Source: Rhodococcus rhodnii NBRC 100604 (GTDB lineage: Bacteria > Actinomycetota > Actinomycetes > Mycobacteriales > Mycobacteriaceae). Taken from it: DNA of 64,000 bases. This document shows positions 38,303-47,992 of this stretch, piece after piece; the stretch's first letter is position 1, and each line of letters begins with the position of its first letter. The translations under genes and the position numbers were made by a program. The DNA lies in assembly GCF_001894925.1 (NCBI RefSeq), contig NZ_BCXD01000009.1, positions 124,001 through 188,000 on the forward strand, read 5' to 3'. The notes beneath the pieces are model-generated. The model worked only from the letters and a program-made list of their open reading frames with translations. It searched no databases and was not told where the DNA came from.

Positions 38303-39139
38303 ATGCTCAAGCTTCTCGGTGCGCGGCCGCTCGGTGATCGGGATCTCCCCGAGATCCTCGCCGTGTTCGGTGGCGATCCCGTCGCGTCCTGCATGGTCGC
38401 GGCGCGTGTCGAGGAGCACGGCACCGACCCCCGGAAGATCCACGGCGAGTTGTGGAGCAGGGGCGGCGCGACCCAGTCGCTGTGTTTCTCGGGGGCCAAT
38501 CTGGTTCCGCTGCGAGGCTCGGCAGAGGACGTCCGCGCCTTCGCCGATCGTGCCGCGCGTGCGCCCCGAACCTGTTCGTCGCTCGTCGGCCGCGCCGAAC
38601 TGACCCTCCCGCTGTGGGCACACCTCGAGTTCCACTGGGGTCCCGCGCGCGAGGTCCGGGCCGAGCAGCCGTTGCTGGCCCTGACCGGTGCGGCGCGGTG
38701 TCTCGCCGACTCCCGGGTCCGCCGCGTGCGTCTCGAGGAGCTCGACAGCTATCTGCCCGCGGCGGTCGCGATGTTCACCGAGGAGGTCGGCGTCGATCCC
38801 CGCGCTCACGACGGCGGCCGCGCCTACCGGCGCCGGGTCGAGAGCCTGGTGCGCGCGGGTCGCGCGTTCGCGCGGTTCGAGGACGGCGAGGTCGTCTTCA
38901 AGGCGGAGATCGGATCGATGTCGCGTGCCGTCGGGCAGATCCAGGGTGTGTGGGTCGTGCCCGAGCGGAGGGGGGAGGGGCTCGGTTCGGCCGGAACGGC
39001 GACGGTGGCCCGCGCGATCGTCGATTCGGGACGTGCCGCGAGCCTGTACGTCAATTCGTTCAACACTCCGGCGCGCGCCGCGTACGCCCGGATCGGGTTC
39101 GAGCAGGTCGCGACGTTCGCCACAATCCTGCTCGACTGA
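38303..39139 (+). CDS. GNAT acetyltransferase with DUF4081 N-domain
   Basis: A 278-aa protein of two parts: an N-terminal ~110-residue domain (VFGGDPVASCMVAARVEEHG, LCFSGANLVPLRG) of the DUF4081 kind and a C-terminal GNAT domain with the acetyl-CoA loop GVWVVPERRGEGLGSAGTA and YVNSFNTPARAAYARIGF. The same protein follows ispG in M. tuberculosis (Rv2867c). The substrate is unknown. CACTGT ends 6 nt before its ATG. Confidence 0.88.
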   Translation: MLKLLGARPLGDRDLPEILAVFGGDPVASCMVAARVEEHGTDPRKIHGELWSRGGATQSLCFSGANLVPLRGSAEDVRAFADRAARAPRTCSSLVGRAELTLPLWAHLEFHWGPAREVRAEQPLLALTGAARCLADSRVRRVRLEELDSYLPAAVAMFTEEVGVDPRAHDGGRAYRRRVESLVRAGRAFARFEDGEVVFKAEIGSMSRAVGQIQGVWVVPERRGEGLGSAGTATVARAIVDSGRAASLYVNSFNTPARAAYARIGFEQVATFATILLD

Positions 39140-39187
39140 CCGCCGCGGCTCCGCGCGATCGGTGGGCGCCACCCCTAGCATTGCGGC

Positions 39188-41005
39188 GTGACCGGCCCCG
39201 TCGACGACGTCTCCCGTGGTGTGCGGCGTGCTCTCGCCCTCGCCGTCGCGGTGTGTGCGGCCGCGACGGTGACCGCGTGCAGCCCGGGTGCGGACGGACC
39301 CACCGCGGCGGCGCAGCGCTTCCTCGACGCCGTCGCCGCCGGGGACACCGCCGGGGCCGCCGCGCTGTCGGACCGCCCGGACGATGCGCGAGGTGCGCTC
39401 GACTCGGCGTGGTCGTCGTTGCAGGCCGAGACGCTCGTCGCGACCGCCGGTGAGTCGCGCGGGAGCGGCGACACGGCAACCGTCGAGTACACCTACGAAT
39501 GGCACCTGCCGAAGGACCGCGTCTGGACGTACACCGGGGAGATGCGTATGGCGCGCTCGGGCGGCGACTGGCAGGTCCGGTGGTCCGCGACCGATCTGCA
39601 TCCCCGGCTGGGCGACACGCAGCGGATGGAGTTGCGTGCGACCACACCGCCGCGTGCGCGCGTCAACGAGCGATCGGGCAGCGACGTCCTCGTGCCGGGG
39701 ATCGTCCATCGCATCCGGTTCGATGCGAGTGCCGCCGACGACGTCGTGGCGTCGGCGCGTGCGCTCACCGATGCGCTGCGTCCCTTCGAGCCGGATCTCA
39801 CGGTGCAGGGACTGGTCGAATCGGCGACGGGCACCGGCGGCGACTACCTCGTGATGCGGTTGCGGGACGACGACTACGCGACGGTCGAAGGGGTGCTCGC
39901 GGCGATTCCGGGTGTTTCGGTCGGTGACGAGGCCGATCTCGTCTCGACGGACCGCGCGTTCGCGCCCGATCTCGTCGATCAGGTGAAGAAGGCCGTCGTC
40001 GACGAGGTCGACGGCACGGCGGGCTGGTCCGTCGTGACGGTGAACCGCAACGGCGCGGATGTCGGCGTCCTCACCGAGACCCCGCCGGAGCCCGCGCCGT
40101 CGTTCTCGATCAGCCTCGATCGCCGCGTCCAGATCGCGGCCCAGGCGGCGGTCGATGCGCGGGTCGAGCAGGCGATGACCGTCGTGGTGCAGCCGTCGAC
40201 GGGGGACGTCCTCGCGGTCGCGCAGAACGAGGCCGCCGACCGGGACGGCCCGGTCGCGACGACGGGGCTCTATCCGCCCGGCTCGACGTTCAAGATGATC
40301 ACCGCCGCGGCGGCGATGGAGTCGGGTCTCGCCGGTCCCGACAGCCCGGTGCCGTGCCCGGGTTCGATCGTCATCGGCGAACGCAGCGTCCCCAACTACA
40401 ACGGCTTCTCGCTCGGCACGGTGCCCATGGCGACGGCGTTCGCGCGTTCGTGCAACACCACGTTCGCGAAACTCGCGAGCGAGATGGCGGCGGACGATCT
40501 GACACGCGCCGCGGCGCAGTTCGGCATCGGCCCGGAATACGACGTCGTCGGTGTTCCCGTCTCGGCCGGATCCGTCCCTCCCGCGCCGGATCTCGTGCAG
40601 CGCACCGAGGACGGTTTCGGCCAGGGCAGGGTGCTGGTGAGCCCGATGGGCATGGCCATGGCGGCCGCGACCGTCGCACACGGGTCCGCGCCGACGCCGC
40701 GGCTGCTCGTCGGCGCGGAGACTGCGGTCGCCGGCGAGCGGCCGCCGGTGGACCCCGAGACGATCGAGGGGCTGCGCGCGATGATGCGGCTCGTCGTGAC
40801 GTCGGGCACCGCCGACCGCATCGCGGATCAGGGCGAGGTGTACGGGAAGACAGGCGAGGCCGAGGTCGAGGGCGGGTCGCACGCGTGGTTCGTGGGCTAC
40901 CGCGGCGATCTCGCGTTCGCGACGCTCGTGGTGCGGGGCGGCAGTTCCGACAATGCGGTCGCGGTGACGCGGCAGATGTTCGACGGGCTTCCGCCGGACT
41001 ACTGA
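39188..41005 (+). CDS. Penicillin-binding lipoprotein (class B PBP)
   Basis: A 605-aa exported transpeptidase-fold protein (Rv2864c-like). The signal peptide ends in a lipobox VTAC. An NTF2-like MecA-N domain (PTAAAQRFLDAVAAGDTAGAAAL) comes next, then the PBP dimerisation region and the transpeptidase domain. Its motifs are SxxK as PPGSTFKMI (about residue 366), SCN at about 421 and KTGEAEVE at about 553. It should crosslink peptidoglycan and bind beta-lactams. GTG 39188 lies exactly 6 nt after TAGCAT, so it is probably leaderless. Confidence 0.93.
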   Translation: MTGPVDDVSRGVRRALALAVAVCAAATVTACSPGADGPTAAAQRFLDAVAAGDTAGAAALSDRPDDARGALDSAWSSLQAETLVATAGESRGSGDTATVEYTYEWHLPKDRVWTYTGEMRMARSGGDWQVRWSATDLHPRLGDTQRMELRATTPPRARVNERSGSDVLVPGIVHRIRFDASAADDVVASARALTDALRPFEPDLTVQGLVESATGTGGDYLVMRLRDDDYATVEGVLAAIPGVSVGDEADLVSTDRAFAPDLVDQVKKAVVDEVDGTAGWSVVTVNRNGADVGVLTETPPEPAPSFSISLDRRVQIAAQAAVDARVEQAMTVVVQPSTGDVLAVAQNEAADRDGPVATTGLYPPGSTFKMITAAAAMESGLAGPDSPVPCPGSIVIGERSVPNYNGFSLGTVPMATAFARSCNTTFAKLASEMAADDLTRAAAQFGIGPEYDVVGVPVSAGSVPPAPDLVQRTEDGFGQGRVLVSPMGMAMAAATVAHGSAPTPRLLVGAETAVAGERPPVDPETIEGLRAMMRLVVTSGTADRIADQGEVYGKTGEAEVEGGSHAWFVGYRGDLAFATLVVRGGSSDNAVAVTRQMFDGLPPDY

Positions 41006-41061
41006 TCGTCGCGTTAGGGTGAGCGGCACCCGGAAAAGAGACGACGGTCACAGGAGCGACG

Positions 41062-42690
41062 ATGCCGACGGAGACCTCTCCCGCCCAGCCGCAACCCCGA
41101 TTCGCCGCGCGTGTCGCGGACCTCGTGGACGAGTACGGCGGGCCGGACGCGTGTGCCGCGCAGCTGCTGTGCGATCGGCATCCGGCCGACGCCGTCGCGT
41201 TCACGATCATCGACGCCGATCTGAGCGCGGCCGACCTCACGTACGGTGAACTCCGCAGCCGCTCGGAGGCGTTCGCGGCGGCGCTGCGCGGGCGCGGCAT
41301 CGGCCCCGGCGATCGCGTCGCGACCCTCATGGGCAAGTCGGCGGAACTCGTCACGGCGCTGCTGGGGATCTGGCGGTGCGGGGCTGTGCACGTGCCGCTC
41401 TTCACGGCGTTCGCGCCGGCGGCGATCGCCTTCCGGCTCACGGCCAGCGCCACGAAGGTGGTCGTGGTCGACGCCGAGCAGCTCGCCAAGCTCGCGCCCG
41501 GCGACGACGTGCCCGCCGATCCCGAGTGGACGACGATCGTCGCGGGCGGCGACGCCGACGAGTTCGCCGGGCTGCTGGCCGAGCACGCTCCGGGCGGCGG
41601 TGAGCCGTGGCGCAGCGGGGGAGACGGGGTGCTCGTCGAACTGTTCACGAGCGGGACCACGGGGACTCCGAAGGGGGTTCCCGTCCCGGTGCGCGCCCTC
41701 GCCGCGTTCCACGCGTACCAGGAGTTCGGGCTCGACGTCCGCGACGACGACGTGTTCTGGAACGCTGCCGATCCCGGGTGGGCGTACGGGCTCTACTACG
41801 CGATCCTCGCGCCGCTCGCGAGCGGCGTGCGCAGCATCCTCGTGCGTGCCGGCTTCACGCCCGCCCTCACGTGGGGCGTGATGGAACGGTTCGGTGTCAC
41901 CAACTTCGCGGCTGCGCCCACGGTCTACCGCAGCCTGCGTGCGGGCGCGGCGCCTCCCGCGGGAGTGTGGCTGCGGCGCGCGTCGTCCGCGGGCGAGCCG
42001 CTCACACCCGACGTCGTCGAGTGGTCGTCGGCGGCCCTCGGTGTCGTCGTGCGCGATCACTACGGGCAGACCGAGCACGGCATGGTCGTCGCCAACGCAT
42101 GGGCGGACGGGCTCCGTGAGGACGTCCCGGCGGGATCGATGGGCCGCCCACTGCCCGGGTGGGTGTGTGCCGTCCTCGAGAACGATGCGGACACCGTCGC
42201 CGCTCCCGGCAGCGCCGGCCGCGTCGCGATCGACACCGAGAGCGAATTATTCTGGTTCGCAGGCTATCTCGACGCACCCGAGAAGACGGCGTCGCGATAC
42301 ACGCCCGACGGCCGGTGGTATCTCACGGGCGACGCGGGGCAGACCGACGACGCGGGCCGCTTCTACTTCTCGGCGCGCGACGACGACGTCATCATCATGG
42401 CCGGGTACCGGATCGGCCCGTTCGACGTCGAGAGCGTGCTCGTGATGCACGAGCACGTCGTCGAGGCCGCCGTCGTGGGACGCCCCGACGCGCTGCGCGG
42501 CGAGGTCGCGGAGGCGTTCGTCGTGCTGCGCGAGGGCGCCGTGGGCACCGAGTCTCTCGCCGCCGAACTGCAGCGGCTCGTCAAGGAGAAGTTCGCGGCA
42601 CACGCGTACCCGCGCACGGTGCACTTCGTGGACGCGCTGCCGAAGACGCCGAGCGGAAAGGTGCAGCGGTACCTCTTGCGCCGGGGCTGA
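41062..42690 (+). CDS. Acyl-CoA synthetase (AMP-forming)
   Basis: A 542-aa ANL-superfamily enzyme. The P-loop is FTSGTTGTPKGVP, followed by DHYGQTEHGMV, the hinge GDAGQTDDAGRFYFSARDDDVI and the catalytic Lys in KTPSGKVQRYLLRR. The order resembles medium-chain or acetate/propionate-type synthetases, but the acid cannot be fixed. A TAGGGT hexamer at 41015-41020 gives a leader of about 35 nt. It precedes sdhCAB with a small inverted repeat between. Confidence 0.9.
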   Translation: MPTETSPAQPQPRFAARVADLVDEYGGPDACAAQLLCDRHPADAVAFTIIDADLSAADLTYGELRSRSEAFAAALRGRGIGPGDRVATLMGKSAELVTALLGIWRCGAVHVPLFTAFAPAAIAFRLTASATKVVVVDAEQLAKLAPGDDVPADPEWTTIVAGGDADEFAGLLAEHAPGGGEPWRSGGDGVLVELFTSGTTGTPKGVPVPVRALAAFHAYQEFGLDVRDDDVFWNAADPGWAYGLYYAILAPLASGVRSILVRAGFTPALTWGVMERFGVTNFAAAPTVYRSLRAGAAPPAGVWLRRASSAGEPLTPDVVEWSSAALGVVVRDHYGQTEHGMVVANAWADGLREDVPAGSMGRPLPGWVCAVLENDADTVAAPGSAGRVAIDTESELFWFAGYLDAPEKTASRYTPDGRWYLTGDAGQTDDAGRFYFSARDDDVIIMAGYRIGPFDVESVLVMHEHVVEAAVVGRPDALRGEVAEAFVVLREGAVGTESLAAELQRLVKEKFAAHAYPRTVHFVDALPKTPSGKVQRYLLRRG

Positions 42691-42721
42691 GCGCGCCCCG
42701 ATCCCGCGCCCGGACTGCCTG

Positions 42722-42744
42722 AACTCGCGTCCCGGCAGCGAGTT
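42722..42744. repeat. Inverted repeat between acyl-CoA synthetase and sdhC
   Basis: Perfect 7-bp arms aactcgc (42722-42728) and gcgagtt (42738-42744) with a 9-nt spacer. It may be a weak terminator of the synthetase gene or an operator for sdh. A TACGCT hexamer at 42799-42804 is a plausible sdhC -10. Confidence 0.4.
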
Positions 42745-42828
42745 TCGCGCTCGTGTGGGCTCTTTCACGAACTGCACGCGGGTGCCGGTTCGATGTCCTA
42801 CGCTCGATTTCGACGAGCAGGGAGGTCG

Positions 42829-43596
42829 ATGGTGAGCGCACCCACCCGGGATTCGGGATCGGCGGCCGCCCCCCGTCCGCCACGTGCGGACCGGATAGCG
42901 CCGCGCACGCATCGGCGGCGGCCGAGCGACATCACGCTCAAGACGACGATGGCCCTCACGGGGATCGCGTTCGCGGGCTTCGTGTTCGTGCACATGATCG
43001 GGAACCTCAAGGTCTACTTCGGCCAGGACGAGTTCGACCACTACGCGCACTGGCTGCGCACCCTGCTCCAGCCGCTCGTCCCGTACAGCGGCGTGCTGTG
43101 GATTCTCCGGATCGTCCTGCTGGCGTCGCTGATCGCGCACGTCGTCGCGGCGTTCCTGCTGACCCGCCGCGCCCGCGCCGCCCGCGGCCCGCACAGGCGG
43201 GCAGGGCTGGGGGTCCGGACGCTGCCCGCCCGGACGATGCTCGTGACCGGAATCGTCTTGCTCGCCTTCGTCGTCTTCCACATCCTCGATCTCACGACGG
43301 GGACGTCGCCGGTCGCGAGCAGCGAGTTCGTCGACACGACACGGGAGACCTCGCACGCCTACGGCAATCTCGTGGCGAGCTTCGAGCGATGGCCGGTCGC
43401 CGTCTTCTACATCGTCGTGATGCTCCTGCTGGGGATGCATCTCGTCCACGGGATCTGGAGTGTCGTGCACGATCTCGGTGGCACCGGCCGGCGGCTCCGC
43501 CAGTGCGGGGCGGTGATCGCGGGCGTCGTCGCCGTCGCGGTGACCGTCGGCAACGTCTCGATTCCGATCGCCGTCCTGACGGGAGTGGTGTCATGA
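42829..43596 (+). CDS. sdhC: Succinate dehydrogenase cytochrome b subunit
   Basis: A 255-aa membrane anchor with five hydrophobic segments and several conserved helix histidines for heme b (FVHMIGNLKV, HYAHWLRTL, LIAHVVAAF, VFHILDL, MHLVHGIWS). This single-subunit layout matches the Sdh1 type of mycobacteria; no sdhD is present. ATG 42829 or GTG 42832 follows a gggagg RBS. Its stop overlaps the sdhA start (ATGA). Confidence 0.92.
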   Translation: MVSAPTRDSGSAAAPRPPRADRIAPRTHRRRPSDITLKTTMALTGIAFAGFVFVHMIGNLKVYFGQDEFDHYAHWLRTLLQPLVPYSGVLWILRIVLLASLIAHVVAAFLLTRRARAARGPHRRAGLGVRTLPARTMLVTGIVLLAFVVFHILDLTTGTSPVASSEFVDTTRETSHAYGNLVASFERWPVAVFYIVVMLLLGMHLVHGIWSVVHDLGGTGRRLRQCGAVIAGVVAVAVTVGNVSIPIAVLTGVVS

Positions 43597-45560
43597 GCAG
43601 TCCTGCGGATGCCGCGATCGACCTCGACGGCCTGCGGTCGCTGGGCGACGACGTCTCCTCGGGCGTGCCGGACGGCGATCCGGCGACGGCGTGGCAGCGG
43701 CGGAAGGACTCCTACAAGCTGATCAGTCCGCTCAACCGGCGAAAGTTCTCGGTCATCGTCGTCGGAACGGGCCTCGCGGGGTCGGGCTGCGCGGCGGCGC
43801 TCGGCGAACTCGGCTACGACGTCCACTCGTTCACGTATCACGACGCCCCCCGCCGCGCGCACAGCGTCGCTGCACAGGGCGGGATCAACGCGGCGCGTGC
43901 CCGCAAGGTGGACAACGATTCGCTGCACCGGTTCGTCGTCGACACCGTCAAGGGCGGCGATTTCCGTGCCCGCGAAGCCGATGCCTTCCGGCTCGCGGAG
44001 GAATCGGTGCGGGTCATCGATCATCTCGATGCGATCGGCGCTCCGTTCGCGCGCGAGTACGGCGGTCAGCTCGCGACGCGCAGCTTCGGCGGCGTCCAGG
44101 TCTCCCGCACCTACTACACGCGCGGGCAGACCGGCCAGCAGTTGCAGGTCGCGGCGTCACAGGCGTTGCTGCGGCAGGTCGCTCGGGGCTCCGTGACGCT
44201 GCACACGCGCCACGAGATGCTCGATCTCGTCGTCGCGGACGGACGCGCGCAGGGAGTGATCGTCCGCGATCTCGTGACCGGCGAGATCGGTGCGCAGACG
44301 GCGCACGCGGTGGTGCTCGCGACGGGCGGCTACGGCACCGTCTACTTCCAGTCGACGCTCGCGCGGAACTGCAACGCGACGGCGTCGTGGCGTGCCCACC
44401 GCCGAGGTGCGCTGCTGGCGTCGCCGTCCTTCGTCCAGTTCCATCCCACCGCGCTGCCGGTGAGCGCGCCGTGGCAGTCGAAGACGACGCTCATGAGCGA
44501 GTCGCTCCGCAACGACGGCCGAATCTGGGTGCCGCGCAAGGCGGGCGACGATCGCGCGCCCGGCGACATCCCCGAGGCCGAGCGCGACTACTACCTGGAG
44601 CGCAAGTATCCGGCGTTCGGCAATCTCACGCCTCGCGACGTCGCGTCCCGTGCGGCGAAGGAGCAGATCGACAGCGGTCACGGCGTCGGGCCCCTGCACA
44701 ACAGCGTGTATCTCGACTTCGCGGACGCGATCGGGCGGCTCGGCAAGGATGTGATCGCCGAGCGCTACGGCAACCTGTTCGCGATGTATCGCGATGCGAC
44801 GGGCGAGGATCCGTACACGCAGCCGATGCGGATCGCGCCCGCGGCGCACTTCACGATGGGCGGGCTGTGGTCGGACTTCGACCAGATGTCCAACATCCCC
44901 GGGCTCTTCGTCGGCGGCGAGGTCGGCTGGGACTATCACGGCGCGAATCGGCTCGGCGCGAACTCGCTGCTGTCGGCGTGCGTGGACGGGTGGTTCACGC
45001 TTCCCTACTCGATCCCGAACTTCCTCGCGCCCCACATCGGATCGCCGGTGCTGCCGCTCGACGACCCGGCCGTCGTCGACACCGCGAACGCGGTGCGCGA
45101 TCGCGTGGACCGGCTGCTGTCGGTCGGTGGCAGGACGGGGCCCGATCGTTTCCATCGGCGGCTCGGCGAGATCCTGTACGCGGGCTGCGGTGTCGCGCGC
45201 AGCGCCGAGACGCTCACCGATGCGATCGAGCGGATCAGGGCGCTGCGCGAGGAGTTCTGGTCCGACGTCCGGGTGCAGGGGACCGGTGCGGAGTTCAACC
45301 AGGAACTCGAACGGGCGGGCCGCGTCGCCGACTTCCTCGAACTCGCCGAGCTGATGTGTGTCGACGCGCTCGACCGCGACGAGTCGTGCGGTGCGCACTT
45401 CCGGCTCGAGCACCAGACCGCCGACGGCGAAGCCGTGCGTGACGACGAGCATTTCGCGTTCGCGTCGGCCTGGGAGACGACGCCCGACGGGAGCCGGATC
45501 CGTCACCGAGAGCCGTTGTCGTTCGCGGCAGTTCCGCTGCAGACACGCAACTACCGCTGA
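43593..45560 (+). CDS. sdhA: Succinate dehydrogenase / fumarate reductase flavoprotein subunit
   Basis: A 655-aa FAD subunit. The dinucleotide fold VVGTGLAGSGCAAALGELG, the FAD-His motif RAHSVAAQGGINAA, the active-site segments PTALPVSAPWQSK and HFTMGGLWSDFD, and GGEVGWDYHGANRLGANSL are present. Length and motif spacing agree with the Sdh1-type enzyme (Rv0248c-like). Translationally coupled to sdhC; sdhB follows after 11 nt. Confidence 0.95.
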   Translation: MSSPADAAIDLDGLRSLGDDVSSGVPDGDPATAWQRRKDSYKLISPLNRRKFSVIVVGTGLAGSGCAAALGELGYDVHSFTYHDAPRRAHSVAAQGGINAARARKVDNDSLHRFVVDTVKGGDFRAREADAFRLAEESVRVIDHLDAIGAPFAREYGGQLATRSFGGVQVSRTYYTRGQTGQQLQVAASQALLRQVARGSVTLHTRHEMLDLVVADGRAQGVIVRDLVTGEIGAQTAHAVVLATGGYGTVYFQSTLARNCNATASWRAHRRGALLASPSFVQFHPTALPVSAPWQSKTTLMSESLRNDGRIWVPRKAGDDRAPGDIPEAERDYYLERKYPAFGNLTPRDVASRAAKEQIDSGHGVGPLHNSVYLDFADAIGRLGKDVIAERYGNLFAMYRDATGEDPYTQPMRIAPAAHFTMGGLWSDFDQMSNIPGLFVGGEVGWDYHGANRLGANSLLSACVDGWFTLPYSIPNFLAPHIGSPVLPLDDPAVVDTANAVRDRVDRLLSVGGRTGPDRFHRRLGEILYAGCGVARSAETLTDAIERIRALREEFWSDVRVQGTGAEFNQELERAGRVADFLELAELMCVDALDRDESCGAHFRLEHQTADGEAVRDDEHFAFASAWETTPDGSRIRHREPLSFAAVPLQTRNYR

Positions 45561-45571
45561 GGACGGACACG

Positions 45572-46321
45572 ATGAAGATCACGATCGAAGCGTGGCGCCA
45601 GGACGGACCGGACGATCGCGGCAGATTCGAGACGTATTCGCTCGACGACGCGACCCCCGAGATGTCGTTGCTCGACATGCTCGACGTCCTCAACGACCAT
45701 CTCGTCGACGACGGGCGCGACCCCATCGCGTTCGACTCCGACTGCCGCGAAGGAGTCTGCGGCACGTGCGGAATCACCGTCGACGGCAGGCCGCACGGTC
45801 CGACCCCCAACACGCCGTCGTGCCGGCAGCATCTGCGGCACTTCCCGGACGGCGGGTCGATGCGGATAGAACCGTTCCGCTCCAACGCGTTTCCGGTCGT
45901 CCGGGACCTCGTGGTCGATCGCTCCGCCCTCGACCGCGTGATCGAGGCGGGCGGGCACGTCGCCGTCGACGCGGGTACCGCACCGGACGCCGACTCCCAG
46001 CCGCTGCCGCACGACGAGGCCGAGAAGGCGCTCGACTATGCGGCGTGCATCGGCTGCGGTGCGTGTGTCGCCGCGTGCCCCAACGGATCCGCGCATCTGT
46101 TCACGGGATCCAAGCTCGTGCACCTCGCGACCCTCACGCAGGGCAAGCAGGAGCGCGGCAGGCGCGCGAAAGCGATCACCGGGCAGATGGAGGAGGACTT
46201 CGGTCCGTGCTCGACGTTCGGAGAATGTGCCACGGTGTGTCCCGCGGGCATTCCGCTCGACGCCATCTCCGCAGTGGGGCGCGAGTCGCTGCGCTTCGGA
46301 TTCCGCAGAAAAGCCGATTGA
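45572..46321 (+). CDS. sdhB: Succinate dehydrogenase iron-sulfur subunit
   Basis: A 249-aa protein with three cluster sites. The [2Fe-2S] ligands are in DCREGVCGTCG plus a following Cys in PSCRQH. The [4Fe-4S] motif is CIGCGACVAACP, and the third set is CSTFGECATVCPAGIP. It completes sdhCAB. Downstream 55 nt hold only a small GC palindrome before the convergent transporter. Confidence 0.95.
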   Translation: MKITIEAWRQDGPDDRGRFETYSLDDATPEMSLLDMLDVLNDHLVDDGRDPIAFDSDCREGVCGTCGITVDGRPHGPTPNTPSCRQHLRHFPDGGSMRIEPFRSNAFPVVRDLVVDRSALDRVIEAGGHVAVDAGTAPDADSQPLPHDEAEKALDYAACIGCGACVAACPNGSAHLFTGSKLVHLATLTQGKQERGRRAKAITGQMEEDFGPCSTFGECATVCPAGIPLDAISAVGRESLRFGFRRKAD

Positions 46322-46376
46322 GACGGCGCCGCGTCGGCACCCCGCTGAACGACGCGGCCGCGCGCGGCCCGCGCAC

Positions 46377-47855
46377 TCACCAGTCGCCGAGCAGCTTCAT
46401 CCACGCACCGCCGACGATGGTCCAGATCGCGATGAGCACGATCGACATCAGGAAGCCGATGCGGAACCACTCGCTGGTCTTGATGTACCCGGAGCCGTAC
46501 ATGACACCGGCGGGGCCGGACGAGTAGTGGGCGAGGCCGCCGAAGAGGTTGCCGATGTAGCCGAAGACGAGGGCCGAGAAGATCGGCGGCGCACCGGTCG
46601 CGATCGCGGCACCGAGGAAGACGGCGTACATCGCGACGATCTGGGCGGTGTTCGACGCGAACAGGTAGTGCACGTAGAAGTAGACGAGCGTGAGGATCGC
46701 GAACGACGCGAGCCACGGCATGCCGTCGACACCCGACGCGACGCCGTTGCCGATCCAGTCGATCACCCCGAGGTTCTTGAGTTGATCGGCCATCGAGACG
46801 AGCACCGCGAAGAACACCAGCGTCTGCCACGCGCCCTTGTCCGACACCAGATTGCTCCAGCGCAGCACACCCGTCACCAACAGGATCGCAATGCCCACGA
46901 ACGCCGTCGTCGTGGCGCCGACGTTCAGCTGATCGCCGAATATCCACAGCACCAGCAGCAGCACGAAGGTCCCGGCCATGATCCACTCGGGGCGCTTCAT
47001 CTTCCCCGCCTCGCGGAGCTTCTCGCGCGCCATGTCCGGTGCGCCCGGCGTCTTCTTCACGGTCGGCGGGTAGATCTTGGACATCACCCACGGCACGGCG
47101 ATCAGGCTCACGATTCCCGGAACCAGTGCCGAGAGCGCCCATTTGCCCCACGAGATGTCGACTCCCAGGCCACGGGCCGCGTCCTGAGCGAGTGGGTTGC
47201 CCGCCATCGCCGTCACGAACATCGCGGACGTGACGACGTTGACCTGCATCGCCGTCAGCAGCATGTAGGAGCCGAGACGCTTGCGGGATTCGTCGCTCTC
47301 CGGTGTCGAGTTCTCGAGTTCGGAAAGCGACCGGATGATCGGGTACACGACGCCGCCCGCACGTGCGGTGTTCGACGGAGTCGCCGGAGCGAGAACGAGA
47401 TCGGTGACCGCCATGCCGTACGACAGCCCGAGGCTCGACGTCCCGATACGGCGGACGAACAGCAGCGCGATCCGGGTACCGAGTCCCGTGACGATGAATC
47501 CCTCGGCGATGAAGAACGCCGCGACGATGAGCCAGATCGTGCTGTTGGAGAACCCGGCGAGGGCCTCCTGCGTCGTCATGGCCTGCGTGATCATGGCGAC
47601 CGCGAGCCCGACGAGGGCGACCGATCCGGTCGGCAGCGGCTGCAGGATGAGCCCGAGGATCGTGCCGACGAAGATCGCCAGCATGTGCATCCCGCCGTCC
47701 TGCACGCCGTCGGGAGTGGGCAGGAAGAAGACGATCAGGGCCACCAGGACGGGGACGCCCGCGCGCCACCACATCGGATTCATGTGGTGGTGCGGGTGCT
47801 CGTCGGTCGCGGGCTCGGTACCGTGTACGTTCGGCGGGCCGCCGGAATTGCTCAT
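46377..47855 (-). CDS. DASS/SLC13-family dicarboxylate transporter
   Basis: A 492-aa sodium- or anion-coupled transporter. A His-rich start (HPHHHMNP) is followed by 11-12 membrane segments. The paired substrate motifs [14 protein letters not shown] and [12 protein letters not shown] (S-N-T/S) define the family of C4-dicarboxylate and citrate carriers. Next to sdhCAB, succinate, fumarate or malate is the likely cargo. ATG 47855 follows ggagga closely; a TTG one codon earlier is possible. Confidence 0.9.
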   Translation of the reverse strand: MSNSGGPPNVHGTEPATDEHPHHHMNPMWWRAGVPVLVALIVFFLPTPDGVQDGGMHMLAIFVGTILGLILQPLPTGSVALVGLAVAMITQAMTTQEALAGFSNSTIWLIVAAFFIAEGFIVTGLGTRIALLFVRRIGTSSLGLSYGMAVTDLVLAPATPSNTARAGGVVYPIIRSLSELENSTPESDESRKRLGSYMLLTAMQVNVVTSAMFVTAMAGNPLAQDAARGLGVDISWGKWALSALVPGIVSLIAVPWVMSKIYPPTVKKTPGAPDMAREKLREAGKMKRPEWIMAGTFVLLLVLWIFGDQLNVGATTTAFVGIAILLVTGVLRWSNLVSDKGAWQTLVFFAVLVSMADQLKNLGVIDWIGNGVASGVDGMPWLASFAILTLVYFYVHYLFASNTAQIVAMYAVFLGAAIATGAPPIFSALVFGYIGNLFGGLAHYSSGPAGVMYGSGYIKTSEWFRIGFLMSIVLIAIWTIVGGAWMKLLGDW

Positions 47856-47992
47856 CAATCCTCCGCTCGCGGCGCTGTTCTCGCGTCACCAGCGATTCTG
47901 GTACAGGTGCGCGAGACTCCGTGGGGGTTCGGCGGAAAAGCTGCGACGACCGGTGTGTGCGCCCGCTCGGCCGCGGGGCATACCCTGGATGC

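Noticed and set aside
38267-41029. A 920-codon minus-strand frame across the GNAT and PBP genes
   Set aside because: Antisense shadow of well-supported genes; low-complexity Arg-rich translation and no RBS.
46340-46376. GC palindrome between sdhB and the DASS gene as a terminator
   Set aside because: The 14-bp palindrome has no loop and no T-run; it is too weak to call.
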